The translations under genes and the position numbers were made by a program. From contig CAJNYU010001231.1 of the NCBI GenBank assembly GCA_905331475.1, positions 186,001 to 250,000 on the forward strand: a DNA stretch of 64,000 bases. Reading direction: 5' to 3'. This document shows positions 24,367-37,114 of this stretch, one piece after another (positions within the stretch are counted from its first letter, which is position 1; every line of letters starts with the position of its first letter). A model generated the notes under the pieces. That model was not told the origin of the DNA, made no database searches, and saw nothing but the letters and a program-made list of their open reading frames with translations. The DNA comes from Rotaria socialis (taxonomy: Eukaryota > Rotifera > Eurotatoria > Philodinida > Philodinidae).

Positions 24367-25301
24367 GTAACGGGTGGCCCATAAAGAATGGTGGTTTCAT
24401 TATTTACTCAATATCGCTTTTGCTCTTCATTGATTTGAACTGAACATTTTCCCGAAAGATTGAGCACTCAATTCTCTACAAGCTTATCTGTAAAAGATTT
24501 TTTTAAAACTACAAAACGGCCAAGTACTAAAACGAGGAAAAAAGGTCGAAAAATCTCCAACTTTCAAGCTCAACAAACATTAACATTTGGAGTAAGTTTC
24601 GATAATTTATACGCAGACTTAACTTAAGGAAGAAACATTTTCTGGTATTTTCAAGTACGCTCTTTTCGATATCTTGAAAAATATTTCTTTAAAAGTGGTA
24701 TTCGCCTATTAAATCGATATTTTCTAAAAACTCGCCCATAACGCCTTAATTTCTGTTTACAAGAAAGTCTACTGCAAACGAAACTTTGCATCACTGAAAC
24801 AAGTGTACAGAGGTGTAGTAGAATATGTTGGCTTTCAAAGAAAACAAAATCGTCAAAAAATAACACTTTTTAAGTGAATGGCATGCGTTCTAGTGCAAGC
24901 ATCAACAGCATGACATGACAGTTGTGTTTTTTTAGAAAAAGCGAAAAAATTGATGTCGAATTTTTCACTCATTTTGTAAGGAAAAAAAAATTCGAAGACA
25001 TGAATCTTGCCCAAATCTGATGCTCTTTAACATGGTAGACTGAGTTTTTTTGGTAGATCGTCACATGGAACGCAAATTTTCAAAAAAAAGCGGATTTAGT
25101 GCTTGAAAGTTGGAGATTTTTCGACCTTTTTTCTTCGTTTTAGTACTTAGCCATTTTGTAGTTTAAAAAATCTTTTACACGTGAGTTTGTAGAGAATTGA
25201 ATGCTCACTCTTTTGGGAAAATGTTCAGTTCAAATCAATAAAGAGCAAAAACGATATTGAGTAAATAATGAAACCACCATTCTTTAAGGGCCACCCGTTA
25301 C
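24367..25301. mobile_element. Foldback element with about 205-bp terminal inverted repeats
   Basis: Starts GTAACGGGTGGCCCATAAAG and ends in its inverse, CTTTAAGGGCCACCCGTTAC (the arms differ by one base here). The arms run to about 24572 and from about 25100 (AGTTGGAGATTTTTCGACC on the right) with scattered mismatches. The unique centre of about 525 bases has no coding signal. Direct copies of GCCCACCCGAAAA flank both sides (about 24335 and 25352), so it may be nested in an older element. Confidence 0.85.
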
Positions 25302-26150
25302 TATATGATAACAAATCTTCTAGCCAGTAGCCCCTCCAAAAATTTCAACCGCCCACCCGAAAAATAAAATCTAGATAAAACACTGCGTCGTTGTTGTGGC
25401 GATGAAGCATTTCAAACACTTCGCGAAAACGGATATGAGAGATTTCTAAAGTTAATTGGTTGTGGTAATGTTCAAGGTTAAGCGTAACTACTATTTTGTC
25501 CGTACTCCATGTTTTGTATTTATTTTGGTGCCCTTCGCGTATGCCTTTAACTTTCATCCTCTTTCGTTCTCCCTGATGGTTAAGCATTTAAATGTGTGCT
25601 TTATGTAGTAACCGGCGCGATTCGTGATATCAAGAAATGAAGTAAAGTTTAGTTCCATCAATGCAAGGATTTCTTTTATCAAATTTCGTCACAGCTACAT
25701 CGATGAAAATTTTCACATGTATATGTCATTTCTATTAGACTTTGTTTTTCAACTATTCCCATTTGTTGAATTTATTGTCGATGTTTTGTGAATTCTGCTT
25801 TTAAGGAATTATGAAGAATTCAATTCGATCGCTGCTTTTTATCTCACCGAAAAATTGTATCGGATCGGCATGGATTAGATATTACATATTAGTTATTCTT
25901 ATCTTTATCTTTTGTAGTGTTCGTTCGTCACATTCGACCACGACCTTGTTCACAGTTTCTATGAATAATCAGCAGACGAAACTTAGTCGTCGCATTCTTC
26001 AGCTATTTTTACTATTAATCAGAGAGAATGTGAGGTTAAGAGTCTACAGCATCGCCATCAAGAGGATAAACATGACTGTATCACTGATGATGGGTTATTT
26101 CTTATTTAAGTCACCTGAAGAGCAGTGAAATACGCAAAATATGGCTATAA
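25302..26150. other. Unassigned, one possible membrane frame
   Basis: A plus-strand frame at 25811-26128 has a hydrophobic segment (YYILVILIFIFCSVRSS) and a second hydrophobic end, but nothing identifies it. It is not supported as a gene. Confidence 0.3.
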
Positions 26151-26184
26151 TGAGACGTTAATTTGTTTTTCGTAGATCTTCAGA

Positions 26185-26927
26185 GGCTCGATTTCCTGAT
26201 ATAAGCAGTAAATAAATAATAATTTCAGAACTAGACTGCTTAATCGATCATGAACACCATGCTGATCAGCAGCTGCATAAAAAGCATCGATATCAGCAAA
26301 ACTTCCATATCCATTTAATGTCAATCGTTGTTCGAATTCTCTGTTCAGGTCACTAGTTGCAACAAACTGAACAAATGAATCGTCAAAACCAGTCCATTTA
26401 CTTTGATCATCTCGATGAACACCATAACCGATAACTCTAAATCTGCTCTACTAGCTTTTTCTTAGCTGCAGTTGCTAGCAAAGAATCAACAATATAACTG
26501 CCTACGTGACACCAACGTTGCTTTTCCTCGTTAAAAGCATCCGTATAGGTGTGTACTTCGTATGCTATTCTTCGATCTACCAAAAGCATGTAAAATTTGT
26601 GCATTTACATCGACAGATTGTAATCGACAAGGAATACCGACTGAACGAAGTAAAGCAGCAAATAAGGATGATTTTGTATTACACAAGTGTCGACCCGTTT
26701 TTAATGACATCTGACGCAGTTTCATTCCAAAATCGGCCACTCCACCCAAACGGTGCCGCGTCACGCATATACCTATGAAAGAGAATAGCACGTTCGATTA
26801 GTGTACTGCTCTCGGTTTGGCCAATCATTGTTTGTGCTAACGCAATAATGGGTGGATGCCGTTGATTAATATAATTGGTTGCCAATAGATCAGCTTCTGT
26901 CGGAAACAAATCATTGTTGTCAGCCAT
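26185..26927 (-). pseudogene. Decayed transglutaminase-like domain gene
   Basis: Starts MADNNDLFPTEADLLATNYI and runs without introns through recognisable blocks: LIERAILFHRYMRDAAPFGW, the catalytic-Cys block LCNTKSSLFAALLRSVGIPC, the His block EVHTYTDAFNEEKQRW, then GYGVHRDDQSKWTGFDDSF. Together these match the bacterial/archaeal-style transglutaminase core (Cys-His-Asp papain-like fold), which cleaves or crosslinks amide bonds. The blocks lie in different frames: the frame changes between Phe-Trp and the Cys block (near 26700) and again before the His block (near 26600), and a stop precedes GYGVH (near 26440). At least three breaks make it a pseudogene. The intronless, prokaryote-like domain suggests horizontal origin, as inference. 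It sits between inverted interspersed repeats. Confidence 0.7.
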
Positions 26928-27059
26928 TAGAGCTATATGAATTCAAATAAAGTGAGATTTCTAAACAAAAGTAAACCCCAATTGTGCCGATATTGATGGC
27001 ACGCTTCGATGATTCTCCTTCCTTCTCTTTCCATTGTTCTAATATATCTCTCTCCTGTC

Positions 27060-27190
27060 TCTCTTCTATCTCTCTCCTATATATACGTGTGTTATGTATG
27101 AAGTTGTTACACTCTGGAGATGTCAGATGACACAATACACCATCATGCCGACGGGCATAGGCGACACTCTAGTTTTGTCGTTACACTTTG
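27060..27190 (+). repeat. Interspersed repeat, inverted partner of 23773-23880
   Basis: Contains a TATATATA box (about 27080), GAAGTTGTTACACTCTGGAG and the CGGGCATAGGCGACACTC core. A third diverged relative lies near 48315-48365 (GTATATAAA then GAAGTAGTCACATTCTGGCG). These may be promoter-bearing ends of one retroelement family, possibly LTR-like fossils; the class is uncertain. Confidence 0.55.
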
Positions 27191-28119
27191 GATAACTTGA
27201 AGTAGCCTAATAAACATCTTTGCCGAGAGTGGCACAAGCTACTCCAATATAGTTGTTCGTTACACCAATTAATTTATTCTAAAAGAAAAAACATTCACCT
27301 TAAATATATTCGTTTTTGAAAATGCTACGTTATTACACTTTTCATTCCCAAGAGAACAACATCATGTGTGGTGTAAAAACTACGTGAAACATGGAACAAC
27401 AACTATAGTATAATGTTTTGATGGATTCCAATAGCAAAATCTCGGAACAATTTTGCTGATTCATTACATAGGCACTACGACATGCGAATGGAAAGCTACT
27501 TTGTCTTATCATTTCTCAGCAATCGAATAGAGACGAGTTGAGAAATCTCTCCAAAAATTTGCAGGAAACAACGTATTCCTACTTCAAACAACAAACAAAC
27601 AAGTTGAAAGCACGTAGCGAAGACAATATCTGGTACGAAGTCACGTAAGATCAAAAAAATTTTAGTTACTCAACTATTATGTTCTACTTACATGCAATTT
27701 TTGACTTTGTTACTGCTGAGCATGACACTGTTATATAATCATTTTTTACGGTACTGCAGCCAATCATGGATTTTTCTCTTTGTTGAATTTCGTGTAACTC
27801 TATAATTATTTACACATTGAAAAACAGCCTTCTATTTCCAAAGGCATCTGACAGAGTATCAAACCGATCATTATACAAATGTTCTTAGTTATTCTTATTT
27901 TAACATGGCTTTTAGTGAATAAGACGTTGCAATTAGAAGTTCTTTGCACCTTGTTTGTTTCCCTCTTGATATATAGAAAACAGGGGAGTACCATGTTGTC
28001 TTTTTTACACTAATATCTAGAGTAAGCGAAGAAGAATGCTAATTTGAAAAACGTATTCACTTGAACCATTTATGGTGTAAATATGTACAAATAAGTGAGA
28101 CACACTATTTTTCAGTTCT
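27191..28119. other. AT-rich stretch, nothing recognised
   Basis: No coding signal beyond short frames; it is 3' flank of the transporter gene. Confidence 0.4.
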
Positions 28120-28125
28120 TTTATT
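28120..28125 (-). promoter_or_regulatory. Polyadenylation signal of the minus-strand transporter
   Basis: AATAAA on the minus strand, about 50 bases after the stop at 28177. Confidence 0.6.
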
Positions 28126-28176
28126 TAACTTCAAACAGTACACATTCCTATCCGAAGGTTTAAGTAAAATAAGTTT

Positions 28177-30208
28177 TTAAACATCATCTTCACGAGTTAC
28201 ACTGGGCAAATCCGGTTCCAATTGACTTGAAGTAATAGTGCCTATATTACTTGCTGGATTCAACTTAAGCTCTATCATACTATTGAGTTCTTGATTTTTT
28301 CTGAAACGGCGACGTTGCGAATGCCAATAACCATAGGAAAAATAAAAGATTTGGCCTAATCCTGTCCACACAAGAAATATATAAACTGCCATCACTGGTA
28401 CACCTTTCATAAGAAGCATACAAAGTAGAGAGCCGATGGTTGGAAGCAACCATCTCCCGCAGGGCACTTCAAATCCTCGAGGCATATCTTTATGTGTAAA
28501 ACGCATCTATGAAGATAAATTTTCCTATCATCGAACCGAGAAACAAATCTATGAAACCTACTACTATGACTGCAACATGCACAAAAATGTACATAATTAG
28601 AGCACTGATTGTGCTTGTTGTACTAAAAATATCGACGGGTCCGAAACCCGTGACAACAGCACAAAAAATGCCTAAATTGTAAGAATAATTGTACCCTGTA
28701 AATTAAATAGAAGCAATAATCACCGCTAATCAATGTAGAAATCCAAGGAGATATCGTCCTCGAATGAAGTTTACAAAACAATGGTGGTAATAAACCATCA
28801 TGAGCCATCGCATAAAATATTCGCGTCTGCGAAAGCATCACCATAATTCCTACAGTTGTTAGACTAGCAATCCCACCTAAAGTCATAACAATTTGTAACC
28901 AAAGACCATAGGGTGTAGCTTGTCTATGAAAAATTTACATTGAATACGAGAAAGATTCTCCAAGAGATTAGTTATTACTTACATTGCTACAGTAAGTGGA
29001 CTATCTGAATTTAATCGTTCGTAAAAGACAAGTCCAACCATTACAGTACATATTCCCACATATAATAATAGTGAAATAATAGTTGATCCTATAAGTGCAA
29101 TCGGTAGCGATCTCTCTGGTGATTTGACTTCTTGAGCAGCTGTTGCAACTGCATCGAAGCCCACATAAGCAAAGAAAACAGAAGTAGACGCTTGCAGCAT
29201 GCCTGTGATTCCATATTCACTAAATGAACCTAACGAACATTACGATAATCATTCATGCATATGAATCAAAGAAGCATCTACCTAGATTGGATGGAAAAAA
29301 TGGATCATAATTCTTGGTATCTACATATTTACAGCAAGAAAAAATGAATATTAAGAGAATGATAACTTTGATGATAACAAATACGAGATTGACTGTAGCC
29401 GTTGCACGAATACCAATAATAAGAATAATGGTAGTAGCAGTAATGATAGCAATTGCAGGCAGATTAATAGCTTGGCCAGTAGGATAAAATATGTTTGCGG
29501 TCTGGTTCCACCCCCATGGTGGTTCGACAATCTTTCTAGTTGAATTATAGCCAGATACGATTTCAATGAAAAAAACAACATATTTACTCCAAGAAGCGGC
29601 TACTGTGAAAATTCCGAATAGATATATTAAAGCAGAATTCCACCCGATAAACCAGGCTAAATATTCTATAAGCAAAAAGATGAAAGAAAACAAATTTTAT
29701 TTTACGATAGTAATCATTGTATACCTCCCAAGGCTGAAACATAAAAAATGCAAGTGTTCCTTAATGAAAAACAAGAACATAATAATTCTCCTACCTGCAT
29801 AAGTATAGGTGTAAGCGGATCCAGAAAGTGGCATCATTGTTCCTAATTCTGAAAATGATAAAGCCGACAAAAAAGCAATAACACCAGTTAAAACAAATGA
29901 AACTATCACTGAAGGGCCAGCATTGTTTGAAGCAGCCGTTCCACTTAATACAAATATACCAGCACCTAAAAACAAACAGAATTCACAGCTGTTAAGCACA
30001 TGTACTATTATCAATCTCACTAACCAATCATAGCACCCACACCAATTGCAAGTAAATGAAACCAATTTAACGTGCGTCTGAATTCTATCTGTGTATCGAT
30101 TTCAGCTTGTAATACAACCATTGGCTTACGTCCGAGCAGTTGTTCCAAGAAATACCTAACAGGAGACATTAGCCTTCTAACAGCATTATAGACTTGTTCG
30201 GTCAACAT
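28177..30208 (-). CDS. Cationic amino-acid transporter (SLC7/CAT), copy A
   Basis: Exons (minus): 30208-30025, 29965-29795, 29733-29725, 29665-29282, 29229-28983, 28923-28724, 28671-28562, 28506-28177; 1635 nt, 544 aa, all phases consistent. Family signs: [19 protein letters not shown] joined to [12 protein letters not shown] (first helix), then [67 protein letters not shown] and a C-terminal [20 protein letters not shown]. This is the APC-fold plasma- or lysosomal-membrane carrier for arginine, lysine and similar amino acids. The length is a little short of vertebrate CATs (about 620-660), through a shorter tail. Exon 3 is only 9 bases (CCTTGGGAG, coding Leu-Gly plus split codons). Copy B at 33483-35928 is its head-to-head paralogue. 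Confidence 0.93.
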
Positions 30209-33200
30209 AGGTTTATTTTTCGACGATCTAATCGGTGTTGATAAGTTCAGATCAATTCGAACGTTAGACTGACGTTGAAGACAAAATCACATATATGTAT
30301 GTGTCTGCAGCATAGACTATTCAACAGTAAGTGCTGCAATTCGTTACCAATCGTTGACTATAAAAAGGAAAAAGGAAGCACATTAGACTCACTAAATGAT
30401 GCGTGAAAATACATTCTGTAATGAAGAGGGAATATCTACGCATGAAACTTTTAATACAGTGTGCGTTAGAAAATGGTTCATTGACTTTTTATTTTTTTTA
30501 CCTGATGTACTGCAATGGCATGTCACATGTTTTTTTACCTACATGCAGTATGCCGTTTCATGTAAAATTATATTTTTTCGAATAGAACCGTAACCATCGG
30601 ACTGTAAATATATTCTAGTGAGGAAAGAAAATTTTTTTCATTCGTCCTAAAAAAGAATGATTTCTCTGCAACTTGTTTTCGATCACTTTTATCAGCGTGT
30701 GATATTTTTTCCATGGCTGTTACTATTTTCTAGATTTTGATTACGATTAAATCTATGATAGTTATATACTTTGTGTTAAATGTGCATATGTTCGATACCA
30801 TAAAACATCGATCAAGCAAAAACTACAAACGCCATGTATTTTACTCTCTTCTACTTTCATTCTACTGTTTTGTTACTAAGAATAGTGTTTGAATTTATTG
30901 TACATTTGTTTTCCTATAAAATAAGATCTTACATCGAAATCCATAGCTAATATATAAATGTAAACTACTCCTGTACAAAACGATCTCTTGACTGATATAT
31001 TCAATCGATCAGATTGAAGTTCATTTATATCAATCATAGTTTGTAATTACTCAACGATGACTGCTCTTCGATTTCATGATTGATTGATTCTTCAAAAACA
31101 ATATTTACCATGAAATTTTACATTAAATGCTATATAGAATTTAAAAAAAAACAAGAAAAACGTGAATGCAAAGACCGACGATTCCTAACTCAATTGTTAC
31201 TGAAGTAGTAACAGCAAATAAATTTCTATTCGTCACCTTCTACTAGAAATCGGCTACTATTGCTGATCAGTCGTACTCAATAGATAGAATATCCACCAAT
31301 GATATGATTAATTTGATAACAACTATTTTAGTTAATAGTCAACCATTATGAATTTCTTTTTTAACAAGAACATTCGATATATATATATATATATATATAT
31401 CCTATGAAAACATATTAAATGCAGATATGAATAAAAAATTATTCTGGAAGCCGTTTTACTCTACAAATTAATCTTTATTCACTATCAGTGGCATTTACAA
31501 TAGGTTCAGGTTAGACCTTTAATTTTATCCTTAAATCTTGGTGAAATTTTGAGAATAATTTGAATGATGAACATACAGAAAAAAATCAGCAATCAACTGG
31601 TCTTCGCGAAAACCCCACATGTCTATTTAGCGTATCGATATAAATGAAATAGAATTGTTTTTCTTTCATATGTGTTGAGGAAATCGTATTTACACGATAT
31701 TTACGGCATAGAAAACGTGGCACCGTGCCATTTATTTATTTTAAATTAACATTTTTATTTTAATGTACATGAGTTGTTCCTATAGGAAAAATCGCTGAAT
31801 TAAAAAAAATATCAATGATTTTCTTAGTCTTGTATGAATTCACATGTAAAATATGTGGAATGTGGCAATTTTTAAAGTTTTCGAACGAATAGAAACTATG
31901 GCAGAATTCACTTGTTGGCATGAAGCGGCTCATAAAGTCATGTGTGTTGGTGGCGATAGGGATCATTATTTTACAGCTTACGAATTAATTAAAGCTAGGA
32001 AGAACTCATAAAAGATTAACTTATAAAATATTCTCATTTATACTTCCTTAATATATATGTATGACAAACATGTTCGTAAATATCATGCATTTACTATGTC
32101 ATGAATATCAATACACTAAATAGCCATGAAACGTTTTCAACAAGTAAAGTTGATTGCTGCTCTTTTGCTCTCTATTTTCATCAAATAATGCCTTCAATTG
32201 ATAATGTTTCATATGGATGAATTTCAGTCTGATTGATTGCCTTTGATATTGAATATATTAGTGAAGACATGTGTGTGCGGGCAAGTGTAATTTACATTTA
32301 CATTAGATACGGATTTCGATCTAACACTTCTTTGTAAGAAAAAATTTGTACAATAAATAAAATAATTAGTTGCCATCAACAAAAAGTACTCTATTGAATA
32401 CGATAAAGAACGATTTTTTATGTAATTATACTTTCGATAATTTGTTAACAGCGTTTTGCATAAATAATACGTAGTCTTATGCAAGTAATGATTAGCTATT
32501 ACATTGCCTATTGAACTGTAATTTTCATCAGAAAGCGCATGACATTACTCGAAAAATAATCAGATTTGCGACAAAAATATCATGAAATATATATCAACTA
32601 AATTGTACTCGATTAGCCGTATTCAATAAAGTTGCATTTTCAACAGGTATGCCATTTTACATTATAAATTGACTGTAGTCCTACTCGAGAAAAACATATA
32701 ATTGCCCACAGGCGCCTTACTGTTTCTCATATGAAAATAAATGTGGCATACTATAAAACCAACGCAATGCGAGCAAAAACTCATTTTTTATTCCGCTTAT
32801 TTTGTATACATACTTACTTCAGTAGGCACGCTATTTTCACTCCTCAATTATCGAAGAGAGCGCCCAAGTTTTTCGATGCACGCCATCGGGTTATAGGTTA
32901 TCGACTATACTGATTTCGAATGTGAGCATGAGAAGTATTCGTATGCCTTTACTACTTGGTTTTCAAGGCTAGATAACTTGTAACATCAAATTTTTTTTTC
33001 TGATTAGCATCAATTATTGAATAATTTCCAAAAACAAGACTTTTTTCTATTTCATATCGAACTCTGATGCCACCTAGGACAAGCATAAATTGTCGATTGT
33101 GCAAAAACTCAACGTACGTCAACATTTGTCTTGGTAGAAGATGTAAAACGAAAAAATTGACTCCGAGCTGATGCGATTTCTTTTTCTGCCTTTATTTCGT

Positions 33201-33482
33201 AAAAAAATATGCAGCACAAAAATGAATAGTTTGTGACCTTTTCGATAGCTATGGTAGAGAACTTTACCTGATATGTATACGTCGATTCTATCAAATTTGC
33301 CGTAACAAGTTTTCTGCCCTAGAGAAATAAATTATTCAAAACCTAAAAGCGCTGCTCTCCTGAGTCATTTATACTTTCCTTCTCTTGCATGCTTATGCTT
33401 TATTAACCAATTATAGACTCACACATACACAGCCTATCCTTGCCAAAATTAGTCTACAATCAGTATCAATCTGATATTATCA
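30209..33482. other. 3.3-kb spacer between head-to-head transporters
   Basis: Holds both presumed promoters and no recognised gene. An (AT)n run of about 24 bases lies at 31377-31400. Short frames are Phe/His/Ile-rich and unsupported. Confidence 0.5.
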
Positions 33483-35928
33483 ATGCCTACTCCTATGTTT
33501 CAATATAAACGTGGAGTGATTCGATCAATTGGTCATGTCGGTAGAATAGTACTCTCGCCCACCAAACATATCTTCAAGCAAATAACTGAACGAAAGCCAA
33601 TGGTTGTATTACAAGCTGAAATCGATACACAGATAGAATTCAGGCGCACGTTAAATTGGTTTCATTTACTTGCAATTGGTGTGGGCACTATGATTGGTTA
33701 GTGAGATTGAAAATAGTACATGTGCTTAACAGCTGTGAATTCTGTTTGTTTTTAGGTGCTGGTATATTTGTATTAAGTGGAACGGCTGCTTCAAACTATG
33801 CTGGCCCTTCAGTGATAGTTTCATTTGTTTTAACTGGTGTTATTGCTTTTTTGTCGGCTCTATCACTTTCAGAATTAGGAACAATGATGCCACTTTCTGG
33901 ATCCGCTTACACCTATACTTATGCAGGTAGGAGAATTATTATGTTCTTGTTTTTCATTAAGGAACACTTGCATTTTTTATGTTTCAGCCTTGGGAGGTAT
34001 ACAATTACTACTGTCGTAAAAAGATTTTCAGAGCTTTTTACTTTTTCGTTTACAGAATATCTAGCCTGGTTTGTCGGGTGGAACTCTGCCTTAATTTACC
34101 TGTTTGCTGTCTTGACAGTGTCTGTCTCTTGGAGTAAATATGTTGTTTTTTTCATTGATATCGTGTCTGGTTATAGTGCGAAAGGAATGTTTGTCCAGCC
34201 ACCAGTGAGCTGGAACGAAACCACTGAGGTTTTCATTGTTACTGGTCAAATTGTTAACCTGCCTGCGATGGTCATCGTCGTTGCTTTCACCATTATTCTT
34301 ATTATTGGAATTCGTGAAACAGCGGTAGCCAATCTGGTATTGGTTATCATTAAAGTTATTATAATCTTAATATTTATCTTTGCCTGCTGTAAATATGTAA
34401 ATCCGAAGAACTACGAGCCATTTTTTCCATCCAATCTAGGTAGGCAATTAATCAATGTTTATGTTCGCCACTCTTAAACTATTCAGTTCTGTTTCCGTTA
34501 GAAATAGTAATGCCTCAACTACAATAATCTGTAGCAGATATATTTTTTCAGGCGGATACTAACAGGATGAAAAATTAAATATCAGACTAGTCACAAACTG
34601 TTTTCGCCAATCAGTGAAGTAGTGTAGACAATCGAGTTATTTGGTCTTTCCTAGTAAAAACTATTTATTTATAGAAGAAAAGTTTAAATTAAACTATCGA
34701 TATGTCATTAGAAAGAAAAAAAACTTTTTACTAAAAAAGACATACTTAATTGTGCTTTGCTATTTGTAGTCTAGTATTTGAGAGGGTTTTAGGTTTGCAC
34801 TAAAGCATGTCTCTACTACAAAAGCAGTATTTTAGACAGTACTCTTACTGGCACCAGTAGAAATTGACCACTTTATGAATCAGTAACATGAATAATTATC
34901 ATTCTCTTTTATAGGTTCATTTAGTAAATATGGAGTAACAGGAATGCTACAAGCGTCTACTCATATTTTCTTTGCTTATGTGGGTTTTGACTCAGTTGCG
35001 ACAGTAGCTCAGGAAGTCAAATCACCAGAGAGATCGCTACCGATTGCACTTATAGGATCAACTATTATTTCACTATTATTATATGTGGGAATATGTACTG
35101 TAATGGTTGGACTTGTCTCATACGAACAATTAAATTCAGATAGTCCACTTACTGTAGCATTGTAAGTAATAACTAATCTCTTGGAGAATCTTTCTCGTAT
35201 TCAATGTAAATTTTTCATAGACAAGCTACACCCTATGGTCTTTGGTTACGAATTGTTATGACTTTAGGTGGAATTGCTAGTCTAACAACTGTAGGAATGA
35301 CGGCGATGCTTTCGCAGACGCGAATATTTTATGCGATGGCTCATGATGGTTTATTACCACCATTGTTTTGTAAACTTCATCCGACGAGGGTTACTCCGTG
35401 GATCTCGACATTGATTAGCGGTGATTATTGTTTCTATTTAATTTACAGGGTACAATTATTCTTACATTTTAGGCATTTTTTGTGCTGTTGTCTCGGGCTT
35501 TTTCCCAGTGGATATTCTTGGCGAGACATCCGCAATCGGTGCCCTAATCATGTATATTTTTGTGCATGTTTCAGTCATAGTAGTAGGTTTCATAGATTTG
35601 TTTCGCGGTTCGATGATAGGAAAATTTATCTTCATAGATGCGTTTTACACATAAAGATATGCCTCGAGGATTTGAAGTGCCCTGTGGAAGATGGCTGATT
35701 CCAACCATCGGCTCTCTACTTTGTATGCTTCTTATGAAAGGTGTATCAAGAGCAACAGCCTTTCGGTTTCTTGCATGGACAATTTTAGGTCAAATCTTTT
35801 ATTTTTCCTATGGTTATTGGCATTCGAAACGACGACGCCTAAGAAAAAATGAAGAAAGTAACAGTATGGTAGTGTTGATGTCCAATTCAGAAAACAATAT
35901 CGATGTTTATTCTCCGAATGAGTTGTGA
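33483..35928 (+). CDS. Cationic amino-acid transporter (SLC7/CAT), copy B
   Basis: Exons: 33483-33696, 33756-33926, 33988-33996, 34056-34439, 34915-35161, 35221-35420, 35473-35582, 35638-35928; 1626 nt, 541 aa. Exons 2-7 have exactly the lengths of copy A (171, 9, 384, 247, 200, 110). The core is nearly identical to copy A from [20 protein letters not shown] onward. The first 35 residues ([20 protein letters not shown]) and the C-terminal tail differ most. Other changes cluster in the extracellular loop after SGY and in the penultimate exon ([20 protein letters not shown] against [20 protein letters not shown] in A). Intron 4 is 475 bases against 52 in copy A. No breaks seen, so both copies look functional. 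Confidence 0.93.
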
Positions 35929-37114
35929 CCAGTCTAAAAACTCTATTGTATTTATATTTGCCGATATCAATATGAAATATTTGCAGTAAAAAAAACAATA
36001 TCGGATCATTCTCAGCTACATATTTTTATTTAATAAATGGCTCACTGATGATATTATATAGTTTTTTGTAACTTTTCAGTTCTCCTTCAACAAGCCCAAA
36101 TAGAAAATCATAAGTCTATATCATAAAGTATGGTTAAATAAACAATGAATAAAGAAGCTGGACAACATCTTTGCGTGCGAAGGCGAGTGTGACCACAGTT
36201 GTTGCATCGTTGCCTTTTACAGTATTTTTCATCTTATCGAATCTTACTTTGTTGTCTTTTTATTCTCGTTGGTAACATGTGTTATAATACCCTGCTCCAT
36301 ACATGTCAAGAAATTATGTACTGGCATCAGAGGCAAATCTATTTAAAAAAAACAAAGTCATTTACCTGGCATGAAGACTTTAATTTCTGCATGCGTCCCT
36401 AAACTGTTGTGCGACGATCTTGTGGATCATTTATTACGTTATCTTCTCTGCTCATATTTTTGTTTGAATTATAATAAATTATAGAAAAATTCTTTGAAAA
36501 CTAACAGAAGAACTTGTCACTCTTTAATAACGTAGTAAAACAAAAGTTTGTCTGCAAGAAGTATTACATTGAATTCAGTTTTCAAAAATTTCACATCCAC
36601 TTTAAAAATAATACCCAAACGTCTCCATACAATTTCACTCAATAGAATGATTCGGAGTGATTGTTTCAAATTAACCGTCAATGATTTTATTCTGAAAAGA
36701 AATATTTGTTGATCATTTATCACAAAACAAAAAGCAATTTTGCCGTCTGTTATATATTCGATAGGAGCAAATTAATCGAGTAAGATACACACACACACGA
36801 AAATATCCTTCTTTTCTTCGTTAAGATTGTCATCAAAAGTAGCCTTAAAAATCTATTTAAATACTTATTTTTCTTTGTAACGTGTGCGACATGAAACAAA
36901 AGTCATAAATTTGATGAAAGCCTGGTTGGTCTCATTTTTTTTTATTATTTTTTCGGAAAGAAAATTAAAAGACGACTTGTCTTTTCTCTTTCCTACAACG
37001 CATTAAAATAATAAAAACAACCATTGAAAAATTGAAGTTGCTTTACGTGTCACAAGTGCCAGTAAAAAGAATCAAATACCCCAATACAGTTCAGTTTAAT
37101 TCCAATCGCGTGAA
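35929..37114. other. Intergenic, nothing recognised
   Basis: 3' flank of transporter B and presumed promoter of the four-pass protein. AT-rich, no supported frame. Confidence 0.4.

Noticed and set aside
28696-28723. 28-bp intron in transporter A (acceptor ATTTACAG)
   Set aside because: Another in-frame acceptor 24 bases on gives an intron of normal size (52 bases) and a better match to the CAT family.
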